From: Chitinophagaceae bacterium
GTDB lineage: Bacteria > Bacteroidota > Bacteroidia > Chitinophagales > Chitinophagaceae
DNA: 7,458 nucleotides
Assembly (NCBI GenBank): GCA_017882205.1
Contig: JADGPY010000443.1
Location: forward strand, 1-7,458
Direction: 5' to 3'
The notes under the pieces were generated by a model, which was not told the DNA's origin, searched no databases, and saw only the letters and a program-made list of their open reading frames with translations. The position numbers were made by a program, and so were the translations under genes. How positions within the stretch are numbered: position 1 is the stretch's first letter; the number at the start of each line of letters is the position of its first letter. This document shows, one piece after another, positions 1 through 7,339 of the stretch.

Positions 1-1
1 A

Positions 2-337
2 AATGAACCCGTAGATATTGAAAAATATGAAGGTGGTTATGATATAACCCGAACCGCTGCAGGCGAGTGGTTAACATATACTGCCACTATCAACAAAACA
101 GGAAATTACCAGGTTACATTTTATGTCGCCTCAGTATTCGATGATGCAAAAATGCATCTCGAAATTAGTGGTACTGATCGCACCGGGATTATTGCAATTC
201 CCAATACAGGCGGAGGTCAAACCTGGAAAGAAGTGAAAAAGACATTGAAATTAGATGCAGGTCAGCATGTGTTGAAACTTGTTATTGACAATCGTGGTGT
301 ACATATTGACAAGATGATTTTTGAAGAAGTAAAATGA
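2..337 (+). CDS. C-terminal CBM6 module of a secreted carbohydrate-active enzyme (5' end off window)
   Basis: The reading frame is open from the left edge to a TGA at 335-337, giving 111 residues with no start in the true gene sense; the ATG at 152 is internal to the domain. The sequence follows the family 6 carbohydrate-binding module pattern: a G-E-W-L-x-Y-T motif early (residues about 22-28), a V-A-S strand, the P-N-T-G-G-G-Q-T-W segment near the middle, then L-x-A-G-x-H-x-L-x-L and a closing hydrophobic strand ending I-F-E. CBM6 modules bind xylan or other beta-glucans and usually sit at the C-terminus of secreted hydrolases. The catalytic partner lies to the left and cannot be identified; given the neighbours, a GH43, GH30 or GH5 type enzyme is plausible, but that is inference. 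The usual ligand-binding Asn near the end (two residues before the D of the last strand) appears to be His. It lies 54 bases before the next gene, same strand. Confidence 0.85.
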   Translation, partial: NEPVDIEKYEGGYDITRTAAGEWLTYTATINKTGNYQVTFYVASVFDDAKMHLEISGTDRTGIIAIPNTGGGQTWKEVKKTLKLDAGQHVLKLVIDNRGVHIDKMIFEEVK

Positions 338-391
338 TGAATTTGTAATACAATTTTTAAAAATTCAAAATAAAATACTAGACCGTAGAAA

Positions 392-1966
392 ATGAAACAT
401 AAAAATATTTTTGTTATAGGTGCATTTTTGCTTTTCGCCTGCAATCATTCTTCAGTAAAAGCACAACAGGCAACCAACCCGGTAATCTTTGCTGATGTGC
501 CCGACATGTCCATTGTACGTGTAAATGAAACTTATTACATGAGCAGTACCACCATGCACATGAGCCCGGGTGTACCCATTATGAAATCGAAAGATTTAAT
601 AAACTGGAAGCTGGTGAATTATGCTTATGATACATTGGCCAGTATGGATGAACTGAATTTAACAAATGGCAAAAGCACTTATGGCAGAGGATCCTGGGCC
701 AGTTGTATCCGGTATCATAAGAGTACGTTCTATGTTTCCACTTTTGCACAAACAACCGGTAAGACGTATATCTATTCAACAAAAAATATTGAAAAAGGTC
801 CCTGGAAAACGGTTTCATTCAAACCCTCCTACCACGACCATACAATATTTTTTGATGATGACGGGAAAGTGTATATGATTACCGGAGCCGGCAAATTAAA
901 AATCTTCGAGTTAAATGACGACTTATCCGATGTAAAGCCCGGAACCGAACGGGTGCTGATTGAAAATGCAAGCACTCCTTCAGGAACCGGAGGAGGCTTA
1001 CCTGCCGAAGGCTCCCAGCTTTTTAAAGTGAACGGGAAATATTACCTGTTTAACATAAGTTGGCCAAGAGGTGGAATGCGAACAGTTATTATTCACCGTG
1101 CAGATAAAATTACCGGCCCGTGGGAAGGCCGGATTGCATTGCAGGATATGGGTGTGGCGCAAGGTGGTTTGATTGATATGCCCAACGGCACCTGGTATTC
1201 TTATCTCTTCCGTGATTATGGAGCAGTTGGCCGTATTCCTTATTTGGTTCCTGTTAAGTGGGAAGATGGCTGGCCGGTATTGGGTGTAAATGGCAAAGTA
1301 CCCGCAACACTTGATTTAGCTGCCAACAAAAGTTTGATTCCCGGCATTGTAAACTCAGATGAATTTAGCCGTAAGAAAAGTGAGCCTGCATTGCCGTTGG
1401 TATGGCAATGGAATCACAATCCAGATAACAGCCGTTGGTCTGTTACAGAACGCAAGGGGTTTCTTCGTTTAAAAACTGGTAGAATTGACAGCTCGTTTTT
1501 ACTGGCAAGAAACTCATTAACACAACGAACCATCGGCCCCGTTTGTGCCGGTATTACATCACTTGATCTATCTAATATGAAAGATGGTGATTTTGCCGGA
1601 CTCGGCCTTCTACAAAAAAACTATGGGTTGGCGGGTGTAAAAATAAATGGCAACAGCAAAACAATTGTAATGATTAATGCAGGTACAGGAAAGCCTGAAG
1701 AAGTGGCGAGCATACCTCTCAATCAACAAACCATTTTCTTTAAAGCCGAATGTAATTTCACTGATAAAAAAGATACCGCTAATTTCTTTTATAGCCTCGA
1801 TGGCAATAACTGGACTGCATTAGGTACCCCTTTAAAAATGGCATATACCATTCCGCAATTTATTGGATATCGTTTTGCATTATTTAATTACGCTACTAAA
1901 AATACAGGAGGCTTTGCTGATTTTGATTATTTCCATATCAGCGATAACATTACCATGCTAAAATAA
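392..1966 (+). CDS. Secreted GH43 beta-xylosidase / alpha-L-arabinofuranosidase (GH43_12-like) with C-terminal concanavalin-like domain
   Basis: A 524-residue exported glycoside hydrolase. Residues 1-24 are an export signal; L-F-A-C at 14-17 resembles a lipobox, while V-K-A at 22-24 could be a signal peptidase I site, so it is either a lipoprotein or a soluble periplasmic protein. Residues about 28-320 form the five-bladed GH43 propeller, with the catalytic triad readable: base Asp38 in A-D-V-P-D-M-S, pKa-modulating Asp149 in Y-H-D-H-T, and acid Glu206 in P-A-E-G-S-Q-L. The M-S-S-T-T-M-H-M-S-P-G-V-P segment is typical of a group I associate with subfamily 12. Residues about 322-522 match the beta-xylosidase C-terminal concanavalin A-like domain (L-P-L-x-W-Q-W-N-H-N-P motif), which commonly closes the active site in exo-acting GH43 enzymes. 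The expected activity is release of terminal arabinofuranose or xylose from arabinoxylan or arabinan oligomers; substrate cannot be decided from sequence. The start at 392 fits the signal peptide; no Shine-Dalgarno is present, as usual in Bacteroidota. Confidence 0.92.
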   Translation: MKHKNIFVIGAFLLFACNHSSVKAQQATNPVIFADVPDMSIVRVNETYYMSSTTMHMSPGVPIMKSKDLINWKLVNYAYDTLASMDELNLTNGKSTYGRGSWASCIRYHKSTFYVSTFAQTTGKTYIYSTKNIEKGPWKTVSFKPSYHDHTIFFDDDGKVYMITGAGKLKIFELNDDLSDVKPGTERVLIENASTPSGTGGGLPAEGSQLFKVNGKYYLFNISWPRGGMRTVIIHRADKITGPWEGRIALQDMGVAQGGLIDMPNGTWYSYLFRDYGAVGRIPYLVPVKWEDGWPVLGVNGKVPATLDLAANKSLIPGIVNSDEFSRKKSEPALPLVWQWNHNPDNSRWSVTERKGFLRLKTGRIDSSFLLARNSLTQRTIGPVCAGITSLDLSNMKDGDFAGLGLLQKNYGLAGVKINGNSKTIVMINAGTGKPEEVASIPLNQQTIFFKAECNFTDKKDTANFFYSLDGNNWTALGTPLKMAYTIPQFIGYRFALFNYATKNTGGFADFDYFHISDNITMLK

Positions 1967-1984
1967 AATATTTAAAAAACAATA

Positions 1985-2173
1985 ATGAAACGATTGCTTT
2001 TGTTATCAATAATATTCGGTTGTGTTGGGGTGTGTTATGCGCAACACTCAGCCAATACTATCAGCAGCCCCAATAAAAACATTGTTGTTACCTGCGATAT
2101 TGCAAAAGCTATCTACACTATTTCTTATAAAGGTGTCACCGAAAAACAACAAGAAAAATTTTTGTTCATATAA
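1985..2173 (+). pseudogene. Truncated GH97-like gene: signal peptide plus first strands of the N-terminal domain
   Basis: A 62-codon open frame begins 18 bases after the GH43 stop and ends 10 bases before the next GH51 start. It opens with a clean signal peptide (K-R-L-L-L-L-S-I-I-F-G, cleavage likely after C-Y-A). The mature part carries I-S-S-P-N-K-N-I-V-V-T followed by I-Y-T-I-S-Y-K-G, which resembles the beginning of the N-terminal sandwich domain of GH97 alpha-glucosidases and alpha-galactosidases (SusB-like, usual pattern S-P-D-x-x-L-x-V-T-F then Y-x-L-x-Y-K). After residue about 50 the similarity ends, the last twelve residues are lysine- and glutamine-rich, and a TAA follows. GH97 enzymes are normally around 650-700 residues and I see no continuation in other frames, so nearly the whole gene has been lost. 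It could still be translated as a small secreted peptide or serve as a translational lead-in for the GH51 gene. An unrelated short secreted protein is the alternative; the GH97 assignment rests on only about 30 residues. Confidence 0.55.
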
Positions 2174-2183
2174 AATAAACAAC

Positions 2184-4316
2184 ATGACTAACGTATGGAA
2201 AAAAAGTGTTCTTAAAATGACTGTATGGTTGCTTGCATCAATACTTGTTACGGTTGTTCTGCATGCCCAGACTCCGAAACTAACGCTTGACTTTACAAAA
2301 GCTACAACCGCCGTCAGCCCTATGTTGTATGGGTTGATGACAGAGGAGATCAATCACTCCTATGACGGTGGCCTGTATGCAGAACTGATACGCAACCGCA
2401 TTTTTAAAGACAATACCGCAAAGCCTGAAGGATGGAGCCTTGTACAGGATGATACCGTCAATACAAAAGCATCCATCAAACTAATGGCAGCCATGCAGGA
2501 AAATGTTCCTTTTGAAGAACGCAGGCATGCCATTACAGGTGCGTTGCAAACCTGTCTAAGGTTGTTGGTAGAAAAAGGGGGCAGCCGCGTTGGTATTGCT
2601 AACGATGGCTATTGGGGCATACCGGTAAAACCTGCGACAATTTACCAGGCATCTTTTTACATTAAAGGAACAGGAACCATTCAGCCGCCACGCCGTCCGG
2701 GCTCGCCTGCACCAACGCAACCATCCTCACCGGTAATTGATGATAGCACAGCAGGCCCAATTACTGTCACTATTGAAAGTAATGACGGAAAAACAGTGTA
2801 TGCTTCCGGTACCATCAATCTTATAAAAAGTGCATTCTGGAAAAAATATGAACTCACATTAACCACAGCTGCCAATATAAAACCCACAACCGATGCCCGT
2901 TTTGTTATTTCAACCAATCGTGTTGGTCTTTACTATTTTAATCTAGTTTCATTATTTCCTCCCACATTTAAAAACCGGACCAATGGCAACCGGCCAGACC
3001 TGATGCAGATGATGGCGGATATGAAACCGAAATTCCTGCGTTTCCCCGGAGGTAATTTTTTAGAAGGGCCATTGATTACCGATGCTTTCCCATGGAAGCA
3101 AACACTGGGGCCATTGGAACAAAGACCCGGGCATAAAGGTTCATGGGGTTACCGCCCAACCGATGGAATGGGGCTTCTTGAATTTTTATTATGGTGCGAA
3201 GATACAGGTGCAGAACCCTTGCTGGGTGTGTATGCCGGTTATTCACTAAATGGGGATCATGTTGATGCAGGCCCATTGCTAAAGCCTTATGTGGATGATG
3301 CGTTGGATGAAATAGAATATGTGATTGGTGATGTAAAAACATATTGGGGGGCAAGGCGTGCAGCCGATGGCCATCCTGCACCTTTCAAAATGAAATATGT
3401 AGAAATTGGAAATGAAGACTGGTTCGACAGATCCGGCAGTTACAACGGCAGGTTCACCCAGTTTAGAGAAGCAATAGAAAAGAAATACCCGCAATTAATT
3501 TGTGTTTCTACCATAGCAGATGCGCAGTATCCAAATTTAAAAGTAACATCCGGCAAAAAACCTGCAGTACTTGACGAGCACTATTACCGCAACACATGGG
3601 AAATGTGGGCGAACGCATCACAATATGATAGCTATGACCGCAAAGGCGCTAAAATTTTTGTAGGTGAATGGGCAACAAGAGAAGGTGCGCCAACCACCAA
3701 TTTAATTGCTGCGCTGGGCGATGCCGCCTGGATGACGGGTATGGAACGTAACTCGGACCTCATCATCATGTCCTGCTATGCACCGCTGTTCGTTAATGTA
3801 AATACGGCAACTGCAACGGCGCCAAAAGCGTGGCAGTGGGATTCGGATTTAATAGGATACAATGCACTTAACAGTTATGGGTCGCCATCTTACTACGTAC
3901 AAAAACTCTTCAGTCAATACCTTGGAAACAAGATCGTTCCAATAACAGCTGAGAACATTCCTATGCAGGACAGGCCGATGTCGAGAAGAGATAGTGCAGA
4001 AAAAACAACACCAAAACCGGTGCCTAAGCTTTTTTATTCTGCTACAAAGGATTCGAAAACAGGAATCGTGTATCTGAAACTTGTAAATACAACAGGTAAT
4101 GCACAACCGGTTGAAATAAATCTGAAAGCTGTGGCGAATGTATCGGCTGATGCAACAGTAACTGTAATAAAAGGCGATAAACCTGACGATACCAACAGCA
4201 TTACCGACCCGGAAAAAATCATTCCGGTTAATGCAGTTATCAACCGAATAAAGCAAAATTTTCAGCATACGCTTCAGCCTTACTCAGTTAGCATATTGCA
4301 ATTACAAACAAAGTAA
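2184..4316 (+). CDS. Secreted GH51 alpha-L-arabinofuranosidase with N-terminal CBM4/9-like sandwich region
   Basis: A 710-residue exonuclease-like exo-glycosidase in the sugar sense: it should remove terminal alpha-L-arabinofuranosyl groups from arabinoxylan or arabinan by the retaining mechanism. The frame is open back to 2022, but the ATG at 2184 gives a proper signal peptide (K-K near the start, hydrophobic W-L-L-A-S-I-L-V-T-V-V-L, cleavage after L-H-A at 28); the upstream extension reads through the preceding GH97-like remnant in another frame and makes no sense as protein. The ATG at 2217 is possible but leaves no positive N-terminus. The mature protein opens with the GH51 motif S-P-M-L-Y-G-L-M-T-E-E-I-N-H, followed by a beta-rich CBM4/9-like region (about 65-265) interrupted by a proline-rich loop at 167-184. 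The TIM barrel has R-F-P-G-G at 286-290, acid/base Glu411 in E-I-G-N-E-D, and nucleophile Glu495 in V-G-E-W-A. A C-terminal beta domain runs from about 530 to the end. It is 52 bases ahead of the next gene. Confidence 0.93.
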   Translation: MTNVWKKSVLKMTVWLLASILVTVVLHAQTPKLTLDFTKATTAVSPMLYGLMTEEINHSYDGGLYAELIRNRIFKDNTAKPEGWSLVQDDTVNTKASIKLMAAMQENVPFEERRHAITGALQTCLRLLVEKGGSRVGIANDGYWGIPVKPATIYQASFYIKGTGTIQPPRRPGSPAPTQPSSPVIDDSTAGPITVTIESNDGKTVYASGTINLIKSAFWKKYELTLTTAANIKPTTDARFVISTNRVGLYYFNLVSLFPPTFKNRTNGNRPDLMQMMADMKPKFLRFPGGNFLEGPLITDAFPWKQTLGPLEQRPGHKGSWGYRPTDGMGLLEFLLWCEDTGAEPLLGVYAGYSLNGDHVDAGPLLKPYVDDALDEIEYVIGDVKTYWGARRAADGHPAPFKMKYVEIGNEDWFDRSGSYNGRFTQFREAIEKKYPQLICVSTIADAQYPNLKVTSGKKPAVLDEHYYRNTWEMWANASQYDSYDRKGAKIFVGEWATREGAPTTNLIAALGDAAWMTGMERNSDLIIMSCYAPLFVNVNTATATAPKAWQWDSDLIGYNALNSYGSPSYYVQKLFSQYLGNKIVPITAENIPMQDRPMSRRDSAEKTTPKPVPKLFYSATKDSKTGIVYLKLVNTTGNAQPVEINLKAVANVSADATVTVIKGDKPDDTNSITDPEKIIPVNAVINRIKQNFQHTLQPYSVSILQLQTK

Positions 4317-4368
4317 AGCAGGCAAGTATGAATGTCAACTATTTTAAGTTAAATAAAACTACCACTAC

Positions 4369-5718
4369 ATGAAAGTTATTATCAGATATAGTATGCTGAC
4401 TGGCCTGGCGCTGATCATGATGAACCAATCGCATGCCCAAAATCCTCTCATAAGAAATATGTATTCCGCCGATCCATCTGCAAGAGTGTTTGGCGACAAG
4501 GTATATGTTTTCCCTTCGCATGATATTCTGGCTACAGAAGGCAAAGGCCGTGTAGGCTGGTTTTGCATGGAAGATTACCATGTTTTCTCTTCTGCCAATC
4601 TTACTGACTGGACAGACCATGGCGTGGTAGTTACTCAAAATAAAATACCTTGGGTAAGGCCCGACAGTTACAGTATGTGGGCACCCGATTGTATTGAACG
4701 CAATGGAAAATATTATTTTTATTTTCCTACCTCACCAAAAGATACAACCACATATGGAAGAGGATTTACAGTAGGTGTTGCAGAGGCTGACAGGCCAGAA
4801 GGCCCATACACACCCGAAGCAACTCCCATCAAAGGCGTTCATGGCATTGACCCAAATGTATTTATTGATAAGGACGGGCAGGCATATTTGTATTGGTCGG
4901 CCGGAAATATTTACGCAGCAAAGCTAAAACCCAATATGCTTGAGCTGGATTCAGAAGTAAAAACATTAGGCGAGCTTCCAACAAAAGGGTTAAAGGAAGG
5001 CCCTTACCTGTTTGAACGCAATGGCATTTACTATTTAACCTATCCGCATGTGGAAAATAAAATTGAGCGACTGGAATATGCCATTGGGGATAATCCCCTG
5101 GGACCTTTTAAAGTAACCGGTGTTATTATGGATGAATCTGAGTCTGGTTGCTGGACGAATCATCATTCAGTTATCCAATTCAGGGATCAGTGGTATCTGT
5201 TTTATCATAACAAAGATTATTCTCCCCGGTTTGACAAAGCCCGTTCCATAAGAGCAGATAGTTTATCATTCAATGCAGATGGCACCATCAAAAAGGTAAT
5301 ACCTACATTAAGGGGAATTGGAGTAACCAATGCAAACAAAGAAATACAAATTGACCGCTATAGCGCAATCAGCAATGAAGGGGCTTCCATCGACTTTATT
5401 GACACCACAAACAGATTCCTCGGTTGGAGAACTATTTTCAATAAACCAGGTGCATGGGTAGTATACAATAGTGTTGATTTTGGAAAGAACCCACTGAAAA
5501 CCGCTTCGCTAAATGCTATGTCTGAAACCAGCGGCACTTTGCAAATGCGTACTGGTAGCGTTGATGGTCCGCTTGTGGCAGAAGTTAACGTTCCAAAAAG
5601 CAGCGAATGGAAAATCACAAAAACTACCGTACTGAAGTTGCCAAAGGGTATTCAAAATCTATTTGTAATGCTGAAAGATGATAAACAGGTGGCGGTAGAC
5701 TGGATAAAATTTGAATAA
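4369..5718 (+). CDS. Secreted GH43 arabinofuranosidase / arabinoxylan arabinofuranohydrolase-type enzyme with C-terminal CBM6
   Basis: A 449-residue two-domain exported enzyme. The signal peptide is residues 1-23 (cleavage after S-H-A). The GH43 propeller covers about 25-320 and shows the three catalytic acids: base Asp35 in S-A-D-P-S-A, modulator Asp161 in G-I-D-P-N-V-F, and acid Glu210 in K-E-G-P-Y-L-F. The S-M-W-A-P-D-C motif (about 102-108) is the usual second-blade signature. Residues about 325-449 are a CBM6: I-Q-I-D-R-Y at the start, G-A-W-V-V-Y-N-S-V-D-F-G, D-G-P-L-V-A-E-V-N-V-P, and a closing V-D-W-I-K-F-E. GH43 plus CBM6 is the layout of arabinoxylan arabinofuranohydrolases and some xylosidases, so polymer debranching is likely, but the subfamily and substrate cannot be fixed by eye. 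It is clearly different from the GH43 enzyme at 392-1966: another propeller subtype and another accessory domain. The Asn usual in CBM6 binding sites, two residues before the D of V-D-W, appears to be Ala. Confidence 0.9.
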   Translation: MKVIIRYSMLTGLALIMMNQSHAQNPLIRNMYSADPSARVFGDKVYVFPSHDILATEGKGRVGWFCMEDYHVFSSANLTDWTDHGVVVTQNKIPWVRPDSYSMWAPDCIERNGKYYFYFPTSPKDTTTYGRGFTVGVAEADRPEGPYTPEATPIKGVHGIDPNVFIDKDGQAYLYWSAGNIYAAKLKPNMLELDSEVKTLGELPTKGLKEGPYLFERNGIYYLTYPHVENKIERLEYAIGDNPLGPFKVTGVIMDESESGCWTNHHSVIQFRDQWYLFYHNKDYSPRFDKARSIRADSLSFNADGTIKKVIPTLRGIGVTNANKEIQIDRYSAISNEGASIDFIDTTNRFLGWRTIFNKPGAWVVYNSVDFGKNPLKTASLNAMSETSGTLQMRTGSVDGPLVAEVNVPKSSEWKITKTTVLKLPKGIQNLFVMLKDDKQVAVDWIKFE

Positions 5719-5787
5719 ACATCAAGATCAAATTACATCAACCCAAATAATAGTTATTCAATTTTTAAGTAACCAAAATTGCTCGTT

Positions 5788-7314
5788 ATGAAAAAAATAA
5801 TCTTCTGTGTATTGCTGGCGTTTCCGGGATTCATCAATGCACAAAATGCAAAAATTAAAATTGATGTGGAAAGAACCATCGGCGAAATTGATCCGAAAAT
5901 TTACGGGGTATTTATGGAGCCCATCCAGATCAGTGGAAGAAGGGGCTTACCCGATTCCCCACAGGTTAATACACTCTACGGCAACTTGTACGACCCAACT
6001 TCTCCCCTGGCCGATGAGAATGGGTTTAAGAAAAATTATATTGAAGCCATGAAGGAATTAAAAGTTACCAATATCCGCTGGCCGGGTGGTAATTTTTTAA
6101 TGGGCTATAACTGGCAGGATGGTATTGGCCCAAAAAGCCAGCGCCCTGCCAGAATAAATATGGCCTGGGGTGGTATTGATAATAATCATGTAGGTACAGA
6201 TGAATGGTTTGCGTTAAACAAAGCAATTGGCAGCGAAAATATAGTCGCCGTTAATCTCGGTCTGGGCAGCATACAGGATGCAGCTTATTGGTTAGAGTAT
6301 TGCAACTATCCCAAAGGAACTTATTACTCTGACCTGCGTGCAAAAAATGGCCATCTGGCTCCTTACAAAGTAAAGATTTGGGATTTAGGAAATGAAGTTG
6401 ACGGAAAGCCCTGGGAGTTGGGGCATAAAAATGCGGAAGATTATATTGAAGTGGCAAGAGAAGCTGCCAAAGCGATGATAGCCGTTGATAAAAACATAGA
6501 ATTTGTAGGTTGCGGTTCTTCCTGGTACAGTAAAAATGAATGGGATAACTGGAATAGAAAAATATTAATGGGCATTGGCGATAAAATTAAATACCTGTCT
6601 ATACACAGCTACTGGGAAAGCTCGCCGGACTATTATACCCACATGGGAGATGGCGCCAAAATTTTTGATGACAGGATAAAAATTACAGCCGAAGAAATTG
6701 AAGCGGTATCCAACACACAGGGGTTTAAAAACCCGATCTATCTTTCGGTAGATGAGTGGGGATCATTTGGAAGAAACTTTATGAACATTCCGCCCGTGGC
6801 ACAATCTTTTAATTCATTCATCCGCCATGCCGATGTAGTAAAAATGGGCAATTTCACCATGCTCACTTCGCTTCTTTCCAGCGATCCTAAAAAAGGAACT
6901 TTTAAATCGCCTTTATTTTATGTTTTCAAAGCATACTCCACTAATTGCCTCGGAACCGCTGTTGATACTTATGTCAATTGCGATACCTTTAATACTGAGA
7001 AATATAAGGGCATTCCTTATCTGGATGTAACAACAACCTATTCCAAAGAAAACAATACGGTATTCATTAATGTGGTAAACAGGCATAAAGAAAAAGCGAT
7101 ATCAGCAGAAATAAATAACACAAGCGGCGGCTTTACAGGCAAGGCAGAAATAAACCTTATTAATTCAAATGACCTGCAGCAACCTTTTGAATTTGATAAA
7201 CAGGAACAATACATACCTATAACAACAAGTGTTGACGTAAAGAATAATAAATTCTCTTACAGCTTTCCGCCACATTCGTTTACACAAATAAAAATAACAG
7301 TTGGAGGAAAATAA
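5788..7314 (+). CDS. Secreted compact GH51 alpha-L-arabinofuranosidase (AbfA type)
   Basis: A 508-residue exported retaining arabinofuranosidase. An in-frame TTG lies nine bases upstream at 5779, but the ATG at 5788 begins a standard signal peptide (M-K-K-I-I-F-C-V-L-L-A, cleavage likely after I-N-A at 18), so that start is chosen. The mature protein begins with the family motif I-D-P-K-I-Y-G-V-F-M-E, then N-I-R-W-P-G-G-N-F (Arg97 to Gly101 in R-W-P-G-G), acid/base Glu203 in D-L-G-N-E-V-D-G, the I-H-S-Y-W barrel segment, and nucleophile Glu323 in V-D-E-W-G. The 120-residue spacing of the two glutamates matches the compact AbfA group, unlike the 84-residue spacing in the larger GH51 protein at 2184-4316. 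A C-terminal beta-sandwich runs from about 365 and ends with the usual P-P-H-S-F-T-Q-I-K-I, so the gene is complete. Members act mostly on arabino- and arabinoxylo-oligosaccharides; the signal peptide places this one in the periplasm or outside. It follows the GH43-CBM6 gene by 69 bases and is the last gene of the run. Confidence 0.94.
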   Translation: MKKIIFCVLLAFPGFINAQNAKIKIDVERTIGEIDPKIYGVFMEPIQISGRRGLPDSPQVNTLYGNLYDPTSPLADENGFKKNYIEAMKELKVTNIRWPGGNFLMGYNWQDGIGPKSQRPARINMAWGGIDNNHVGTDEWFALNKAIGSENIVAVNLGLGSIQDAAYWLEYCNYPKGTYYSDLRAKNGHLAPYKVKIWDLGNEVDGKPWELGHKNAEDYIEVAREAAKAMIAVDKNIEFVGCGSSWYSKNEWDNWNRKILMGIGDKIKYLSIHSYWESSPDYYTHMGDGAKIFDDRIKITAEEIEAVSNTQGFKNPIYLSVDEWGSFGRNFMNIPPVAQSFNSFIRHADVVKMGNFTMLTSLLSSDPKKGTFKSPLFYVFKAYSTNCLGTAVDTYVNCDTFNTEKYKGIPYLDVTTTYSKENNTVFINVVNRHKEKAISAEINNTSGGFTGKAEINLINSNDLQQPFEFDKQEQYIPITTSVDVKNNKFSYSFPPHSFTQIKITVGGK

Positions 7315-7326
7315 AATCAATTTTAT
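7311..7326. terminator. Weak AT-only inverted repeat between convergent gene ends
   Basis: ATAAAAT and ATTTTAT form a perfect 7-base inverted repeat separated by CA, overlapping the GH51 stop and reaching the stop of the minus-strand remnant. Its position between convergent genes is where a bidirectional terminator could sit. However, the stem has no GC pairs and a very small loop and would be unstable, so this is a tentative call. Confidence 0.2.
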
Positions 7327-7339
7327 CAAATCAAATCAA
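7325..7339. repeat. Three tandem ATCAA units at the broken end of the DUF1016-like gene
   Basis: Three head-to-tail copies of ATCAA lie at 7325-7339, with a fourth copy at 7316-7320. On the minus strand they encode the last residues and the stop of the DUF1016-like remnant. Removing one unit in mind does not restore the expected V-F-Y continuation, so a simple slippage frameshift does not explain the truncation. Such short repeats can mark an end-joining or slippage junction, but in AT-rich DNA they also arise by chance. Confidence 0.6.

Noticed and set aside
321..345. Possible Bacteroidota promoter (TTG at 321-323 and TGAATTTG at 338-345) before the first GH43 gene.
   Set aside because: The -7 box has a mismatch to TAnnTTTG and the spacing of about 14 bases is too short for the usual arrangement, so it was not called.
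352..365. Perfect 14-base AT-only palindrome (AATTTTTAAAAATT) between the CBM6 gene and the first GH43 gene, considered as an operator or terminator.
   Set aside because: It has no GC pairs and no loop, and lies in very AT-rich spacer DNA where such palindromes arise easily. No second copy is seen in front of other genes in the window.
3849..4268. A 139-codon minus-strand ORF opposite the C-terminal part of the larger GH51 gene.
   Set aside because: It lies wholly inside a well-supported gene, is rich in Cys, Tyr, Ile and Arg in a way typical of antisense shadow frames, and shows no known motif.
5719..5787. The 69-base spacer before the last GH51 gene, examined for a promoter, riboswitch or hairpin.
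   Set aside because: No TAnnTTTG box, no stable inverted repeat and no conserved RNA motif is visible. The spacing fits continued operon transcription.
5779..5787. TTG at 5779 as the start of the last GH51 gene.
   Set aside because: The ATG nine bases downstream begins a standard M-K-K signal peptide, and the three extra residues add nothing.
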